Below, piece after piece: positions 26,128-35,300 of a stretch of 64,000 bases of DNA (positions are counted from its first letter, which is position 1; every line of letters begins with the position of its first letter). Source of the stretch: Enhygromyxa salina (lineage in GTDB: Bacteria > Myxococcota_A > Polyangia > Nannocystales > Nannocystaceae); NCBI RefSeq assembly GCF_000737335.2, contig NZ_JMCC02000026.1, forward strand, positions 17,730-81,729, written 5' to 3'. The notes under the pieces are model-generated. The model was not told the origin of the DNA, ran no database searches, and was given only the letters and a program-made list of their open reading frames with translations. A program made the position numbers and the translations under genes.

Positions 26128-26220
26128 CTAGGCTACACGAATCCGCACTCCGTCTCGAACCTCCCATGCACGCCAAGCTGCCGGGTTCCCGCGGGTCGTG
26201 TAGATGCCACCGTTTCCGGT
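26128..26220 (-). pseudogene. Toxin C-terminal remnant upstream of the MafI-like gene
   Basis: Thirty codons open from 26220 to a TAG at 26128 read 'TGNGGIYTTRGNPAAWRAWE' then 'VRDGVRIRVA'. The segment has the look of the last strands of a small secreted nuclease-type toxin, ends 85 bp before the immunity gene on the same strand, and is blocked by a stop codon immediately upstream. No intact N-terminal part is found in the 70 bp between it and the polymerase gene. The call rests on composition and context only. Confidence 0.35.
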
Positions 26221-26288
26221 CTAGGCGTACCATCGGGTGTTGGGAGACGTGACGATCTTGTCGCCGCGACTCCAAACTGCTCAGCCCT

Positions 26289-27842
26289 CTAGCCCCAGTG
26301 ATCCGCGATCGCAGCCTCAACCAAGATCGGCACCGAGTCCACCAACTCACCCATCGCCGCAACCATCACCTGCTCGACAATCCCCCGCCCCCGCTCCGCG
26401 TGCTCCTCGGGCACCTCCGCAATATACTCATCATGCACAACCAACACCCCGCGCCCCCCGATCTCCGCCAGCGCCGGCTGAAGCCGCAACATCGCAATCT
26501 TGAACCCCTCAGCCGCGGTCCCCTGCACGGGGATGTTCAGCGCCGCATTAAACGAAAACTTCCCAGCCAAGAACGTCCGCCGCCGCCCCATCGCGGTGAC
26601 AACCGTGATGTCCTCCCGCTCCCCTGCCCGCGACAGCGCGCCGATCCGCCGATGCCACGCCGCGATCCCGGGAAAGGTGCGAAAGAACGCCTCGCGGGCC
26701 GCCGCTGCCTGGCGCTCGTCGAGCTCGAGCCCGTAGGAATCCCGAGCATATTGCGCAAACCGACGCGCCCCCATCCCAAACAAGAACCCAAAGTTGACGG
26801 CCTTCGCCAGCTTGCGCTCGTGACTGTCAACCTCGTGCTCGGGCTTGCCCGCGAGGTTGGCCGCGGTCGCGCGGTGGGGATCACGGCCGGCACGAAACAC
26901 GGCGCGCATGGCCTCGCAGGGGGCGAGGTGGGCGGCCACACGCAGCTCGATCTGCGCGTAGTCGGCGATGATCAGCTTGTGCCCCTTGGCCGCCACGAAG
27001 CACGCGCGCAGGCCCGGGGCGGTGTGCTCGGCGGGGACCTGTTGAAGGTTGGGCTCGGTGCACGAGAACCGGCCCGAGTCGGCCGCCAGCGGGTGCAGGC
27101 GACAGCGCATGCGCTGATCCGGGCCAACGTAGTCGCGCGCCCAATAGCGGTAGGTCGAGATCAACTTGTCGAGTCGGGCGGCCCGCTCGACCACGCCTTC
27201 GGTCTCGGCGTCAACGTCGAGCTCGGCTCGCTCGCGGACCCAGCTTCCGGCGATGCGCTCGAACCCGGGCGCGTCAACACCGATCCCGGCGGCCTCCATT
27301 GCGACCACGGCCGGGATCAGGCTGCACTCGAACGAGTAGACCTTGGCCAAGCTGCGATCGCGGAGCATCGGCGTCATCGTGCGAAGCAGCTCGAGCAGCG
27401 CCTCGGCCTCGCTGGCCAGACGGGTGCCCGTCGAGCTCAGGGTCAACAAGCCATCGGGGAGCTCCCGCTCGAGGAACTCGCGCACGGATCGATCGAGCGG
27501 CCGATGATCGCGGCGACGATCCGCGCCCTCGCCCAGCAAGGTCCCCGCCACGGTCGCGCAGCCGAATCGAGCCGGCGCAGAAACGCCGCGCTCCGCCAGC
27601 ACGCCAAGCGCCCGGTGAGCGTCGGCGAACACCAAGTACGGGGGCGGCTGCGCCTGCCACAGCGGCGCGAGGAGCTCGGCGAGGTCGAGCTGCGGGTCGA
27701 GGAACAGCGCGCGCTCGAGCACCAACACCGGGACCTCGCTCGCGCCGTCGAGACCCAGCGCGATCGCCATGCCCTCGAGTTGGCCGCCGCGCGCATCGTC
27801 GCCGCTGCGCAGCCGGGCGCCATCGCGACCGCGCACGTCCAA
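26289..27842 (-). CDS. Family-A DNA polymerase with degenerate 3'-5' exonuclease region, no 5' nuclease
   Basis: 517 residues from the TTG at 27842, the most upstream conventional start in frame. In-frame sequence further up ('PKIVQVAALERARAAITRIS', then 'RHPKALGVA') still looks coding and fits the start of an exonuclease domain, so a non-standard start nearer 27990-28015 is possible. Polymerase motifs are clear: motif A 'DYAQIELRVAAHL', motif B 'RKLAKAVNFGFLFGMG', motif C 'VVHDEYIAEVP'. The O-helix tyrosine (Klenow Tyr766) is Phe here. The N-terminal third lacks the acidic exonuclease residues. Similar about 560-residue 'exonuclease/polymerase' proteins occur in actinobacteria and myxobacteria beside a normal PolA. 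A repair or gap-filling role is inferred. Confidence 0.85.
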   Translation of the reverse strand: MDVRGRDGARLRSGDDARGGQLEGMAIALGLDGASEVPVLVLERALFLDPQLDLAELLAPLWQAQPPPYLVFADAHRALGVLAERGVSAPARFGCATVAGTLLGEGADRRRDHRPLDRSVREFLERELPDGLLTLSSTGTRLASEAEALLELLRTMTPMLRDRSLAKVYSFECSLIPAVVAMEAAGIGVDAPGFERIAGSWVRERAELDVDAETEGVVERAARLDKLISTYRYWARDYVGPDQRMRCRLHPLAADSGRFSCTEPNLQQVPAEHTAPGLRACFVAAKGHKLIIADYAQIELRVAAHLAPCEAMRAVFRAGRDPHRATAANLAGKPEHEVDSHERKLAKAVNFGFLFGMGARRFAQYARDSYGLELDERQAAAAREAFFRTFPGIAAWHRRIGALSRAGEREDITVVTAMGRRRTFLAGKFSFNAALNIPVQGTAAEGFKIAMLRLQPALAEIGGRGVLVVHDEYIAEVPEEHAERGRGIVEQVMVAAMGELVDSVPILVEAAIADHWG

Positions 27843-28033
27843 GGCGACGCCGAGCGCTTTGGGGTGGCGCTCGCTGATGCGGGTGATCGCAGCGCGGGCG
27901 CGCTCGAGCGCGGCTACCTGTACGATCTTCGGGGTCGGCCACGTGGGCCGCGGCTCGGCGGCTGGCTGGCGCGGAGAAGCGATGGCGGAGTCTAGCAGGG
28001 TGTGGAAGCGCGGCGCGCCACCAGGCCGACGGC

Positions 28034-29236
28034 TCAGCTGCGTGGGTTGGGCCCCAACGCCCCGCGGTCCGCCAGGCCCCAGCAGTACACCTTGCCGCCG
28101 GACACGACGCAGGTGTGTCGTTCACCTGCGGCGATGTCGACCACGCCGCGCACGCCGTCGACCTTGGCGGGGGTGGGCTTCGGCCGGCGGCCGGCGTCGA
28201 TCTGCCCGTCCGAGTTGTCGCCCCAACAGCGCATGTCGGAGGCGGAGAACAGCGCGCAGGTGTGCTCGCCGCCGGCCACGATGTCCTTCATGCCGGTCAC
28301 CCCCGTCACGATCGGGGTCCGCTCACGCTCGACCTCCCCCGCGACGCCCAGCTGTCCCTGTCGGCCCTCGCCCCAGCAAGCCAGCTCGCCCTGCCGCCGC
28401 AGCGCGCAGGTGTGACGGCCGCCCGCGATGATCGACTTGGCGTCAGCGAGCCCCTGAACCGCGCGCGCGTTGACCCGCGAGGCGATCCCCCCGTCGCCGA
28501 GCTGGCCCTCGGTGTTGCGCCCCCAGCACATCACGCGGCCGCTTTGCTCGACCGCGCAGACATGCTGACCGCCCACGCCCAGCGAGACGACCTTGGCCAC
28601 CCCGGTGACCGGCTGCGGAAGCGCGAAGGCCCGCTCACCACCCGCGCCCACCTGCCCGCTCGCGCCCGCTCCCCAACACACCACCTTCCCGCCACGTCGC
28701 AAGGCGCACGCGAACGCCTCACCAGCCCCGAACGCGATCGCGTCGGACAGGCCCGCGACGGCTGTCGGCCGCGTGCTCCAGGCCCCGACCTTGGCCCCGC
28801 GGCCGTCGCCTAGCTGCCCGTCTTGGTTGTTGCCCCAACACACGACCGCACCGGACCTGCGCCGCGCACAGCTGAAGTCTCCGCCGGCCACGAGCTCCAC
28901 GGCGTCCGCCAGCCCCGTCACCGCAACCATCGCCGTGCTGTCGTCTCGAGATCCGTTGCCCAGCTGTCCGTACGTGTTGCGTCCCCAGCACATCACGGCG
29001 CCGGACTTCTGGCGGGCGCAGCTGTGTTGGTTGCCCGCGGTGACTTCAACGAACTCGTTGGCGCTCGAGGGCCGCGGCTGGGCCGGTTGCTGGGGGCCCG
29101 TCGCCGGAGCCGGAGCCGTTGGCTGCCGTGCGGGCCCGGTGTTCCAATCACAGCCAAGCGCCAAGCTCAGCGCCACAATCGAGACGGTACCGAATTGCAA
29201 AGTCCGATTGGAGTTCGGTTCGGCGCGACGTGGCAT
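28034..29236 (-). CDS. RCC1-repeat lipoprotein
   Basis: 400 residues from ATG 29236. The signal 'RTLQFGTVSIVALSLALGC' ends in a lipobox, followed by a Pro/Ala linker. The rest is seven blades of an RCC1-type beta-propeller, each with 'HxCAxxxxGxVxCWGxNxxGQLG' (for example 'CWGRNTYGQLGNG', 'CWGNNQDGQLGDG', 'CWGRNTEGQLGDG'). Such bacterial RCC1 lipoproteins are abundant in myxobacteria and probably mediate surface binding; no partner is known. The gene lies just upstream of the polymerase on the same strand and is divergent from the next lipoprotein. Confidence 0.9.
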   Translation of the reverse strand: MPRRAEPNSNRTLQFGTVSIVALSLALGCDWNTGPARQPTAPAPATGPQQPAQPRPSSANEFVEVTAGNQHSCARQKSGAVMCWGRNTYGQLGNGSRDDSTAMVAVTGLADAVELVAGGDFSCARRRSGAVVCWGNNQDGQLGDGRGAKVGAWSTRPTAVAGLSDAIAFGAGEAFACALRRGGKVVCWGAGASGQVGAGGERAFALPQPVTGVAKVVSLGVGGQHVCAVEQSGRVMCWGRNTEGQLGDGGIASRVNARAVQGLADAKSIIAGGRHTCALRRQGELACWGEGRQGQLGVAGEVERERTPIVTGVTGMKDIVAGGEHTCALFSASDMRCWGDNSDGQIDAGRRPKPTPAKVDGVRGVVDIAAGERHTCVVSGGKVYCWGLADRGALGPNPRS

Positions 29237-29334
29237 GGGTGGAAGGTAGCAGCTACCGCGCGCCTGAGCCGAGTGTGCCGGATCCATGAGTTAGAATGTC
29301 GGCCCCGCGCCAAATGCGAGACCGCGAGCACGAC

Positions 29335-30279
29335 ATGCGCACGACCACCCTCTCGATGACCGCGCTCTTGGCCCTGGCCGCCGTCGCGGGATGCAGCGAT
29401 GACGGACCGGGCGCTGACACCGAGACCACCGACGCTTCGACGACCATGTCGAGCACCGAGTCGACGACCGACACGGACACCGAGACCGAGACCGGTACCG
29501 AAACCGGCACCGGAGACGCGTTTCCAGACTGCACCCCGCAGGACGATGCACTCGCGCCCGTGTTCTTCGCTATGAACTCCGACGCCTGGGCCATGTCCCT
29601 CGGCCCCAACGACTTCCTTCGGATCGAGAGCGCCCGCTGCACGATCGACAGCTCCGAACACCTCCCAAACAACGGCATGCCGCTCGTCAACTTCTGGATG
29701 ACCTGCGTCAACGATCTCGACCAGGCCGTGTACGACGACTTCGTGCTCCAGGTGTGGTCGGAGGAGCACGGGAGCATGCTCGAGTTCGCGGTCGGGACCG
29801 AGGTCGACATTCGCTTCGAGCACGACGCTTGGGTCTCCACGCACAGCGCCCAGAGCGTGTTCACCATGCGGGATCTCGACGGCGTCCTGTTGTTCGCCGG
29901 TGGGAGCCAGCGCTTCTCCCCGACCAGCTTGGACGCTGACGGGCCGCGCTGGGCCTGGGATCGGATCGCGGCGCCCGACACCGACCCGGCGGCCGCCGAG
30001 GACTGGCTCGCCCCGCTCTCTCGCGTTGAGCTCGTCGACGACGCCTGCCCGTTCGAGCCCTTTGACGGCTTCGTCGCCGACACGTGGCGGCGGTTTGGCC
30101 TGCGCGCCAGCGATGACGCAGGCCCAGGGCTGAGCCTCGATCGCTCGTCCCGGACGGTCACGCTAGACGGCCGTGACTACGAGCTCGTGGTCGGTGAAGC
30201 GCTGGCGTTTTGGCTCGCCGATCAGCCGGAGAACGCGGTGGCCGACGTGCGCATGTTCCTGGTGATCACCGACGGCTGA
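29335..30279 (+). CDS. Lipoprotein with Thr/Glu/Asp-rich linker, unknown function
   Basis: 314 residues from ATG 29335, chosen because it begins a proper signal peptide ('MRTTTLSMTALLALAAVAGC'). After the lipobox there is a low-complexity 'TDTDTETETGTETGTGD' linker, the counterpart of the GDGD linkers of other lipoproteins here. The folded part starts 'AFPDCTPQDDALAPVFFAMN' and is beta-rich, with paired cysteines. I do not recognise the domain. It is convergent with the O-methyltransferase gene, 18 bp apart. Confidence 0.75.
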   Translation: MRTTTLSMTALLALAAVAGCSDDGPGADTETTDASTTMSSTESTTDTDTETETGTETGTGDAFPDCTPQDDALAPVFFAMNSDAWAMSLGPNDFLRIESARCTIDSSEHLPNNGMPLVNFWMTCVNDLDQAVYDDFVLQVWSEEHGSMLEFAVGTEVDIRFEHDAWVSTHSAQSVFTMRDLDGVLLFAGGSQRFSPTSLDADGPRWAWDRIAAPDTDPAAAEDWLAPLSRVELVDDACPFEPFDGFVADTWRRFGLRASDDAGPGLSLDRSSRTVTLDGRDYELVVGEALAFWLADQPENAVADVRMFLVITDG

Positions 30280-30297
30280 GCGACCAAGCGGTCCCGT

Positions 30298-31194
30298 TTA
30301 CCCGCTCGCAAGCCGCCACACGGCGCTCTGCCCCACGCGCTCGAGCGGGCTGTCGTCACCCACCTGCGCGCGAAACTCATCGGCCGCGCGCCGCTCCCCG
30401 AAGCCCTCGAGGTAGTAGTCGTCGAAGATGATCGTGCCCCCCGGCGAGATCTTGGGGTACAGCCGCTCGAGGGTGTTCTTCGTCGCAGTGTAGAAGTCGC
30501 AGTCGATCCGCATCAGCGCGATCGACTGCACGCGATCAAACGGAAACTCCGGCGAGATCAGGTTGCCGCGCAGGAATTCCACATCGTCGAGGCTGACGCC
30601 GAGCTCGCCAAAGTTCTGGCGGATCTCGGAGATCGAGGTGCGCACCCCCTCGGTGTCGAAGTGAACGCGGGCCAGCTCGAGGGCCGAGACGATGACCCGG
30701 TCGTCGATCGGATCCGCCTCGTCGAGCACGCGCAGATCCATGGTGTCGTAGATGTCCAGGCACAGCAGCCGCCGACCACCGCCAAGCAAATCATTGATGA
30801 ACTTCATGATCATGCTGCTGCCCCCCTTCCACACCCCCACGTCGACGAAGTCACCGGGCACCCCGGCACGCAGGACCCGGGCGCACTCGTCCGCGAGGCT
30901 GTGCATGAGCTCGGGCTTGAGCATCGAGTAGACCTTGATGTCGCACAGCTGCAAGTAGTGGAGCAGCAGCATGCTCTCGAGATAGGTGTGCAGCACCTCG
31001 GGCGCGAGCGCGAGGCCCTCTGCGGCCATCATCGCGCGGATCTTTGCGCTGAGCACGGCGCGATCTCGACGCTTGCGCCGCAGGACCTGGCCCACGAGCC
31101 GCGGGTAGCGAAGCGGCGAGCGATAGCGGATCGGAGACAGGCGCTGAAACAGCGGGTCGACTTGCGCGGGAATACTGGAAGCGTTCGATGCCAT
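30298..31194 (-). CDS. TylF-type (macrocin) O-methyltransferase
   Basis: 298 residues from ATG 31194. It belongs to the SAM-dependent TylF/MycF family that methylates sugar hydroxyls in macrolides and related natural products. Visible motifs: 'GDFVDVGVWKGGSS' (SAM loop), 'LCLDIYDTM', 'EFLRGNLISPEFPFD', 'LMRIDCDFYTATKNTLERLY' (the DxDxY metal/base motif) and 'GGTIIFDDYY'. It is third in a minus-strand run PKS - Coq4-like - methyltransferase, with 65 bp to the Coq4-like gene. Methylation of the polyketide product, or of a sugar on it, is inferred; no glycosyltransferase is present here. Confidence 0.88.
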   Translation of the reverse strand: MASNASSIPAQVDPLFQRLSPIRYRSPLRYPRLVGQVLRRKRRDRAVLSAKIRAMMAAEGLALAPEVLHTYLESMLLLHYLQLCDIKVYSMLKPELMHSLADECARVLRAGVPGDFVDVGVWKGGSSMIMKFINDLLGGGRRLLCLDIYDTMDLRVLDEADPIDDRVIVSALELARVHFDTEGVRTSISEIRQNFGELGVSLDDVEFLRGNLISPEFPFDRVQSIALMRIDCDFYTATKNTLERLYPKISPGGTIIFDDYYLEGFGERRAADEFRAQVGDDSPLERVGQSAVWRLASG

Positions 31195-31259
31195 CGGTGA
31201 AACAGTCCTCGAAGGTGTCCGCAAGCGGGCGAGAAGCCCTCGCCCGAGCTGATAACAGC

Positions 31260-32033
31260 TCATGGCGTGCTCGTGGCTGGGGTCGGGGGTGAGTAGCGAA
31301 ATTGGTAGGCGTCGGGGTGGCGCTGGGCGACGGGGTAGCGGGCACCAACGGATGTAATGCCATAGCGCTCGCGCAATTCGTCGAGCGGGCGATCCCACAG
31401 ATCTTCAAAGTAGACGCAGTGGAGCGGGCGGCCGCGCTTGCCGGATCGCCACGCCCGCGCGGCGCGGGTGCAGAATGTCGCCCAATTGCGGCTCGTAAAC
31501 AGCAGCTTGAGCGCGCCAAAGAAGATCACCAGCGCAGACAGCTTCTGCGGCAGCTGAGCGAACTGAAACACCTGCAGGCTCACCTCTTCGTGCAACTCGA
31601 CGCCGAGCCCAAGAAACACGTGGCGCATGTCGTGGCTGGACCGGTAGCGGGCCTTTGCGTACTCGGTGTGTTCGTCCCAGCGCAGCCGCGAAGGCCCGAG
31701 GTCAACGTCCTCGAGCAGATCATTGACATAGAAGTGATGCCAAACATTGTAGCCAAAGCTGTCGATTGGCAGCTGGCTGAAGTAGACCCAATCGGCGTCT
31801 CGGACCGTCAGCAGCGCGCGATCCTGCATCAGTCGCCGGCCCTCTTGGCTGGTCCACATCTGCGCGGCTGCGCGAGAAAAAGCAGCGCCGTCGAGGTTGT
31901 CTTGAATCCCGGCGAGGTCGTCGAAGGTGTAATTGGGCCAGCGTAGAAACAGCACGCGGGCGCAGTGGTAGAGCACAGCCCAGCTCCGCGCGAGCCAGCT
32001 GGGGGGACGAACCGGGTTGAGCGCGGCGTCCAT
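31260..32033 (-). CDS. Coq4-like protein in a PKS locus
   Basis: 257 residues from ATG 32033 (a GTG at 32150 would add 39 residues of no family similarity). The defining Coq4 signature is present: 'YRSSHDMRHVFLGLGVELHE' with the HDxxH metal site at His134, Asp135 and His138, followed by 'EVSLQVFQFAQLP'. Earlier 'TFDDLAGIQDNLDGAAF' and 'VNDLLEDVDLGPSRL' also fit. Coq4 acts in ubiquinone biosynthesis as an oxidative decarboxylase in eukaryotes. Here it lies between a PKS and a methyltransferase on one strand, 294 bp after the PKS stop, so a tailoring role on an aromatic or quinone-like product is a reasonable inference. The 294-bp gap shows no gene. Confidence 0.8.
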   Translation of the reverse strand: MDAALNPVRPPSWLARSWAVLYHCARVLFLRWPNYTFDDLAGIQDNLDGAAFSRAAAQMWTSQEGRRLMQDRALLTVRDADWVYFSQLPIDSFGYNVWHHFYVNDLLEDVDLGPSRLRWDEHTEYAKARYRSSHDMRHVFLGLGVELHEEVSLQVFQFAQLPQKLSALVIFFGALKLLFTSRNWATFCTRAARAWRSGKRGRPLHCVYFEDLWDRPLDELRERYGITSVGARYPVAQRHPDAYQFRYSPPTPATSTP

Positions 32034-32327
32034 CAGACCGCGCAGGGTTCGGGGCTCGAGAGCGTGGGCGTGCTGTCGCGCAGGATGGTCATTGCCATGC
32101 TCGGGACAATGCAACGTCCAGACCACCCCCAAGGGCGATGTAGCTGCCACCTGAGGCGCTCAGATCAAAGCTGCGTGGTCGTTCGCCAGCGATCTGCGCG
32201 AGGGCGCGCGAGCCTGCGCAGCCCACGATGTTGCGCGTCGATTGACGCAGAGTGTCGTGATTGTCGCCGACTGTCCAACCCGGCAGTACGTGACTGGGCG
32301 ATCAGCTGCGACTGCGTGACGCGAACG

Positions 32328-35300
32328 TCAGCCCGACGCTGACAGCGTGATGCTCACCTCGGCCGCGAGGATCGCCCCGTCGCGAACGCGATAGCGAGCC
32401 GTGTGCCTGGCGCGGCGTTGATCCTCGAGCTGCAGGCTCGCGCTCGCGTGGACCTGCGTCGTGTCACCGACCTCCTCGCTCGCGTGGATCGCCAGATCCC
32501 CCTCGCCGATCGACCGCAAGCCCACCCGAGGATCGCCAAGCCACGGCCGCTCGCCCTCGAGTTCCCTGGCCTCGGGCCCGTGGATCCACCAGCGCGCGTC
32601 TGCAGCCGCAAACCGGGCGCAGGCCGCGGGGTCGTCGCTGAACGCGGCGTAGAACGATCGGACGACGTTGACGGGATCGAGCGCCGCGCTGGTGGTTGGG
32701 TGCGGCTCGGGCAAAGTCTCGACCCGCAACACCTGCTCGAACAACGCGGCGAGCTGCGCCTCATGATCGATGTGAAAGAAGTGATTGCCGCTGGCCAGCC
32801 ACCGCCAGTCGAACCGAGCCGAGGTCTCGCGTGCCCACAGCCACTGCTCGTAGGCGTTGGTCGTGGGATCCCGCCCGCCACCGATCGCGGTGATCGGCAC
32901 CTCGAGCGGCGTGCGTGCGCGCGCCTTGTAGTCCAACAGCATGCGGCTGTCGGCGCGGATGGTCTCGAACGCCAGGTCGCGCAGCTCGGCGTCGCCCTCG
33001 AGATCGGCGAGGCCCTGAAATTCGACGAGGCGGAGGAACGCGAGGATCGGCGTGTCGCCTAGCTCGTCGCGCTTCGAGTCGTCGAAGAACCCCCGCATAA
33101 GATCGGCCTTGTAGCGGGACGGTGAGTTCGAGGCCGCGGTGAAGAAGTGGCGGGGCGCTCGCCCGGAGGCCCTGAGCTGGTGAATGAGCTCGTAGGCGAC
33201 CAGCGCACCCGAGCACTGACCGTAGAACGAGAAGGGTCGATCATCGAGGTCGTCGAGCAACGCCTCGCCGAGCTCGGCCACGAGCGTGTCCATCTGGCGT
33301 GGCAGCGGCTCGCCAAACCGGGTCCCGCGACCGGGGGGCTCGACGTTGCGGACCTCGATCCACGCCGGCATCGCCTCGCCCCAGTGCCGATAGGTGCTCG
33401 CCGCTCCGCCGCCGTAGGGAAAGCAGTACAGCAGCTGATCTGCCTGGGGCCGCGGGCGCGGACGCACGAAGCACGCGCCTCGGGTGATGCCGACGGCGCT
33501 CGAGCGCGCGGGCGCCGAGTCGTGATCGAGGCTTGGACCCGCGAGCGCGCGCAGCTTGGCGACGAGCGCCGCGATCCCGGGCGCCTGCATGACCTCGAGC
33601 AGCGGCAGCTCGAAGCCGCGGTCGACCAGGCGCGCGCGCAGGCGCGAGGCCATCAGCGAGTCGAGCCCAAGATCACGCAGCGGCACGTCCATGGGCAGCG
33701 CCTCGCTGGCGCCGAGCTCGTGGGTCAAGGTTGCGACGACGAGCGCCTCGACGTCGATCGCGGTCAGCGTGTGGGTGAGCGCTGGCGCGGGGGCCTCGAC
33801 GTCCGCGCGGGCGATCGGGGCGACCGCGTGGCCCGCTCGGGGATCCCCAAGATCGACCCGCGGTCCATAGTGACGCCGCATCCACGGATAGCTGGGCAGG
33901 CCGGTGACGCGCCCACGGTGCCCTTCCCACACAGCTTCCCAGCGCGGCTGAACGCCCAGCGCCCAGACCCGACCGAGCGCGTCGAGGAACGCCTCGGGTC
34001 CGGCGTCGCGGGCCATCCCGCAGCTGAGTCGGGCCGCGGGCTCGAGGGCGGCCAGCGGATCCTCGAGCGGCACCGTGAGCACCGGGTGGGGAGAGAGCTC
34101 GAGGATCACGTCGCCGGCCGGGCGCAAGACCTCACTCAGCGCGCGCCACAACAACACGGGCTTGCGCAGGTTGTCCTGCCAGTAGCTGGGCGCGCTCGCG
34201 GCCTCGAGCCAGTCCAGGGTCACGGTCGAGAGCATCCGCGCCCGCGGGGCTTCACTCGGTTGCTCGAGCCCTTGCAGCTGGGCCTCGAGCAGCGCGGCGA
34301 GCGGGTCGACGTGGCTGCAGTGCGAGGCGTAGTCAACTTGGATCCGGCGCGCGAACACCCCCTCGCCGTCGAGCTCCGCGAGCAGCTCGACGAGGGGCGC
34401 GGGCGAGCCCGCGATGACCACGTTGGTTGGACTGTTGACGACGGCGATCTCGAGGTCGGAGCGGCGCGCAGCAAGCCGCTCGCGCATGTCGGCCTCGGAC
34501 AGCGCGACGGTGGCCATGGCCCCGGGCGTGTCGAGGTGCTCGGCGACGATCCGGCTGCGCGTCGTGATCACGCGGGCGGCGTCCTCGAGGCTGAGGAGCC
34601 CGGAGATCGCCGCCGCCGCGACCTCGCCCATGGAGGTGCCAAGCACGACGTCGGGCTCGACGCCAACGCTGCGCCACAGCTGCGCGAGGGCGACCTGCAT
34701 CGCGAAGATCGCCGGCTGGACCCGGTCGACACGCTCGAGCGCGGCCTTCGACGCCAGGGCCTCGCTCAGGCGCCAACCAGCGCAGGCGAAGATCGCCGCC
34801 TCGCAGCGCTCGAGCGTCGCGCGAAACACCGGCGACCAGGCGGCGAGGGCCTGCCCCATGCCCAGCCACTGACCGCCCTGCCCTGCGCACAGGAACACCA
34901 CCCGCGGCGCCGAGCTTGGCGCGCGGGTTGGGTAGACATCCGTGAGCGCGGCGGCGAGGCCCGCGGGGCTGGGCTCGGGGGACGCCGCGGTGAGCACGTG
35001 TCCGCGCCACGCGTGATGGGTCGTGCGCGCGGCCAGGGTGTAGGCGAGGTCGGCGGGCTCGACCGCGCCAGCCAAGACGAGCTCGCGCAGCTGCTCGACG
35101 TGGGCAAAAAATGACTCGCGGCTCGCCGCCGAGATCGGCACGAGCAAGCGCGCTGGCGCAGCGGCGGGCTCGGGCTGCGCGCTCGCTACCGGTCCCAGGA
35201 TCGCGTGGGCGTTGGTCCCCCCAAACCCGAAGCTGCTCACCGCCGCATGGGCGGGCCCCCACGACTGCAGCGCGCGGGCCAGACGAAAGCGAGTTCCCTC

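Noticed and set aside
26298..27995. 565-codon plus-strand frame opposite the polymerase
   Set aside because: Arg/His/Gln-rich shadow; polymerase motifs A, B and C are on the minus strand.
33147..35114. 655-codon plus-strand frame opposite the PKS module
   Set aside because: Antisense shadow without motifs; the PKS domains are unambiguous.
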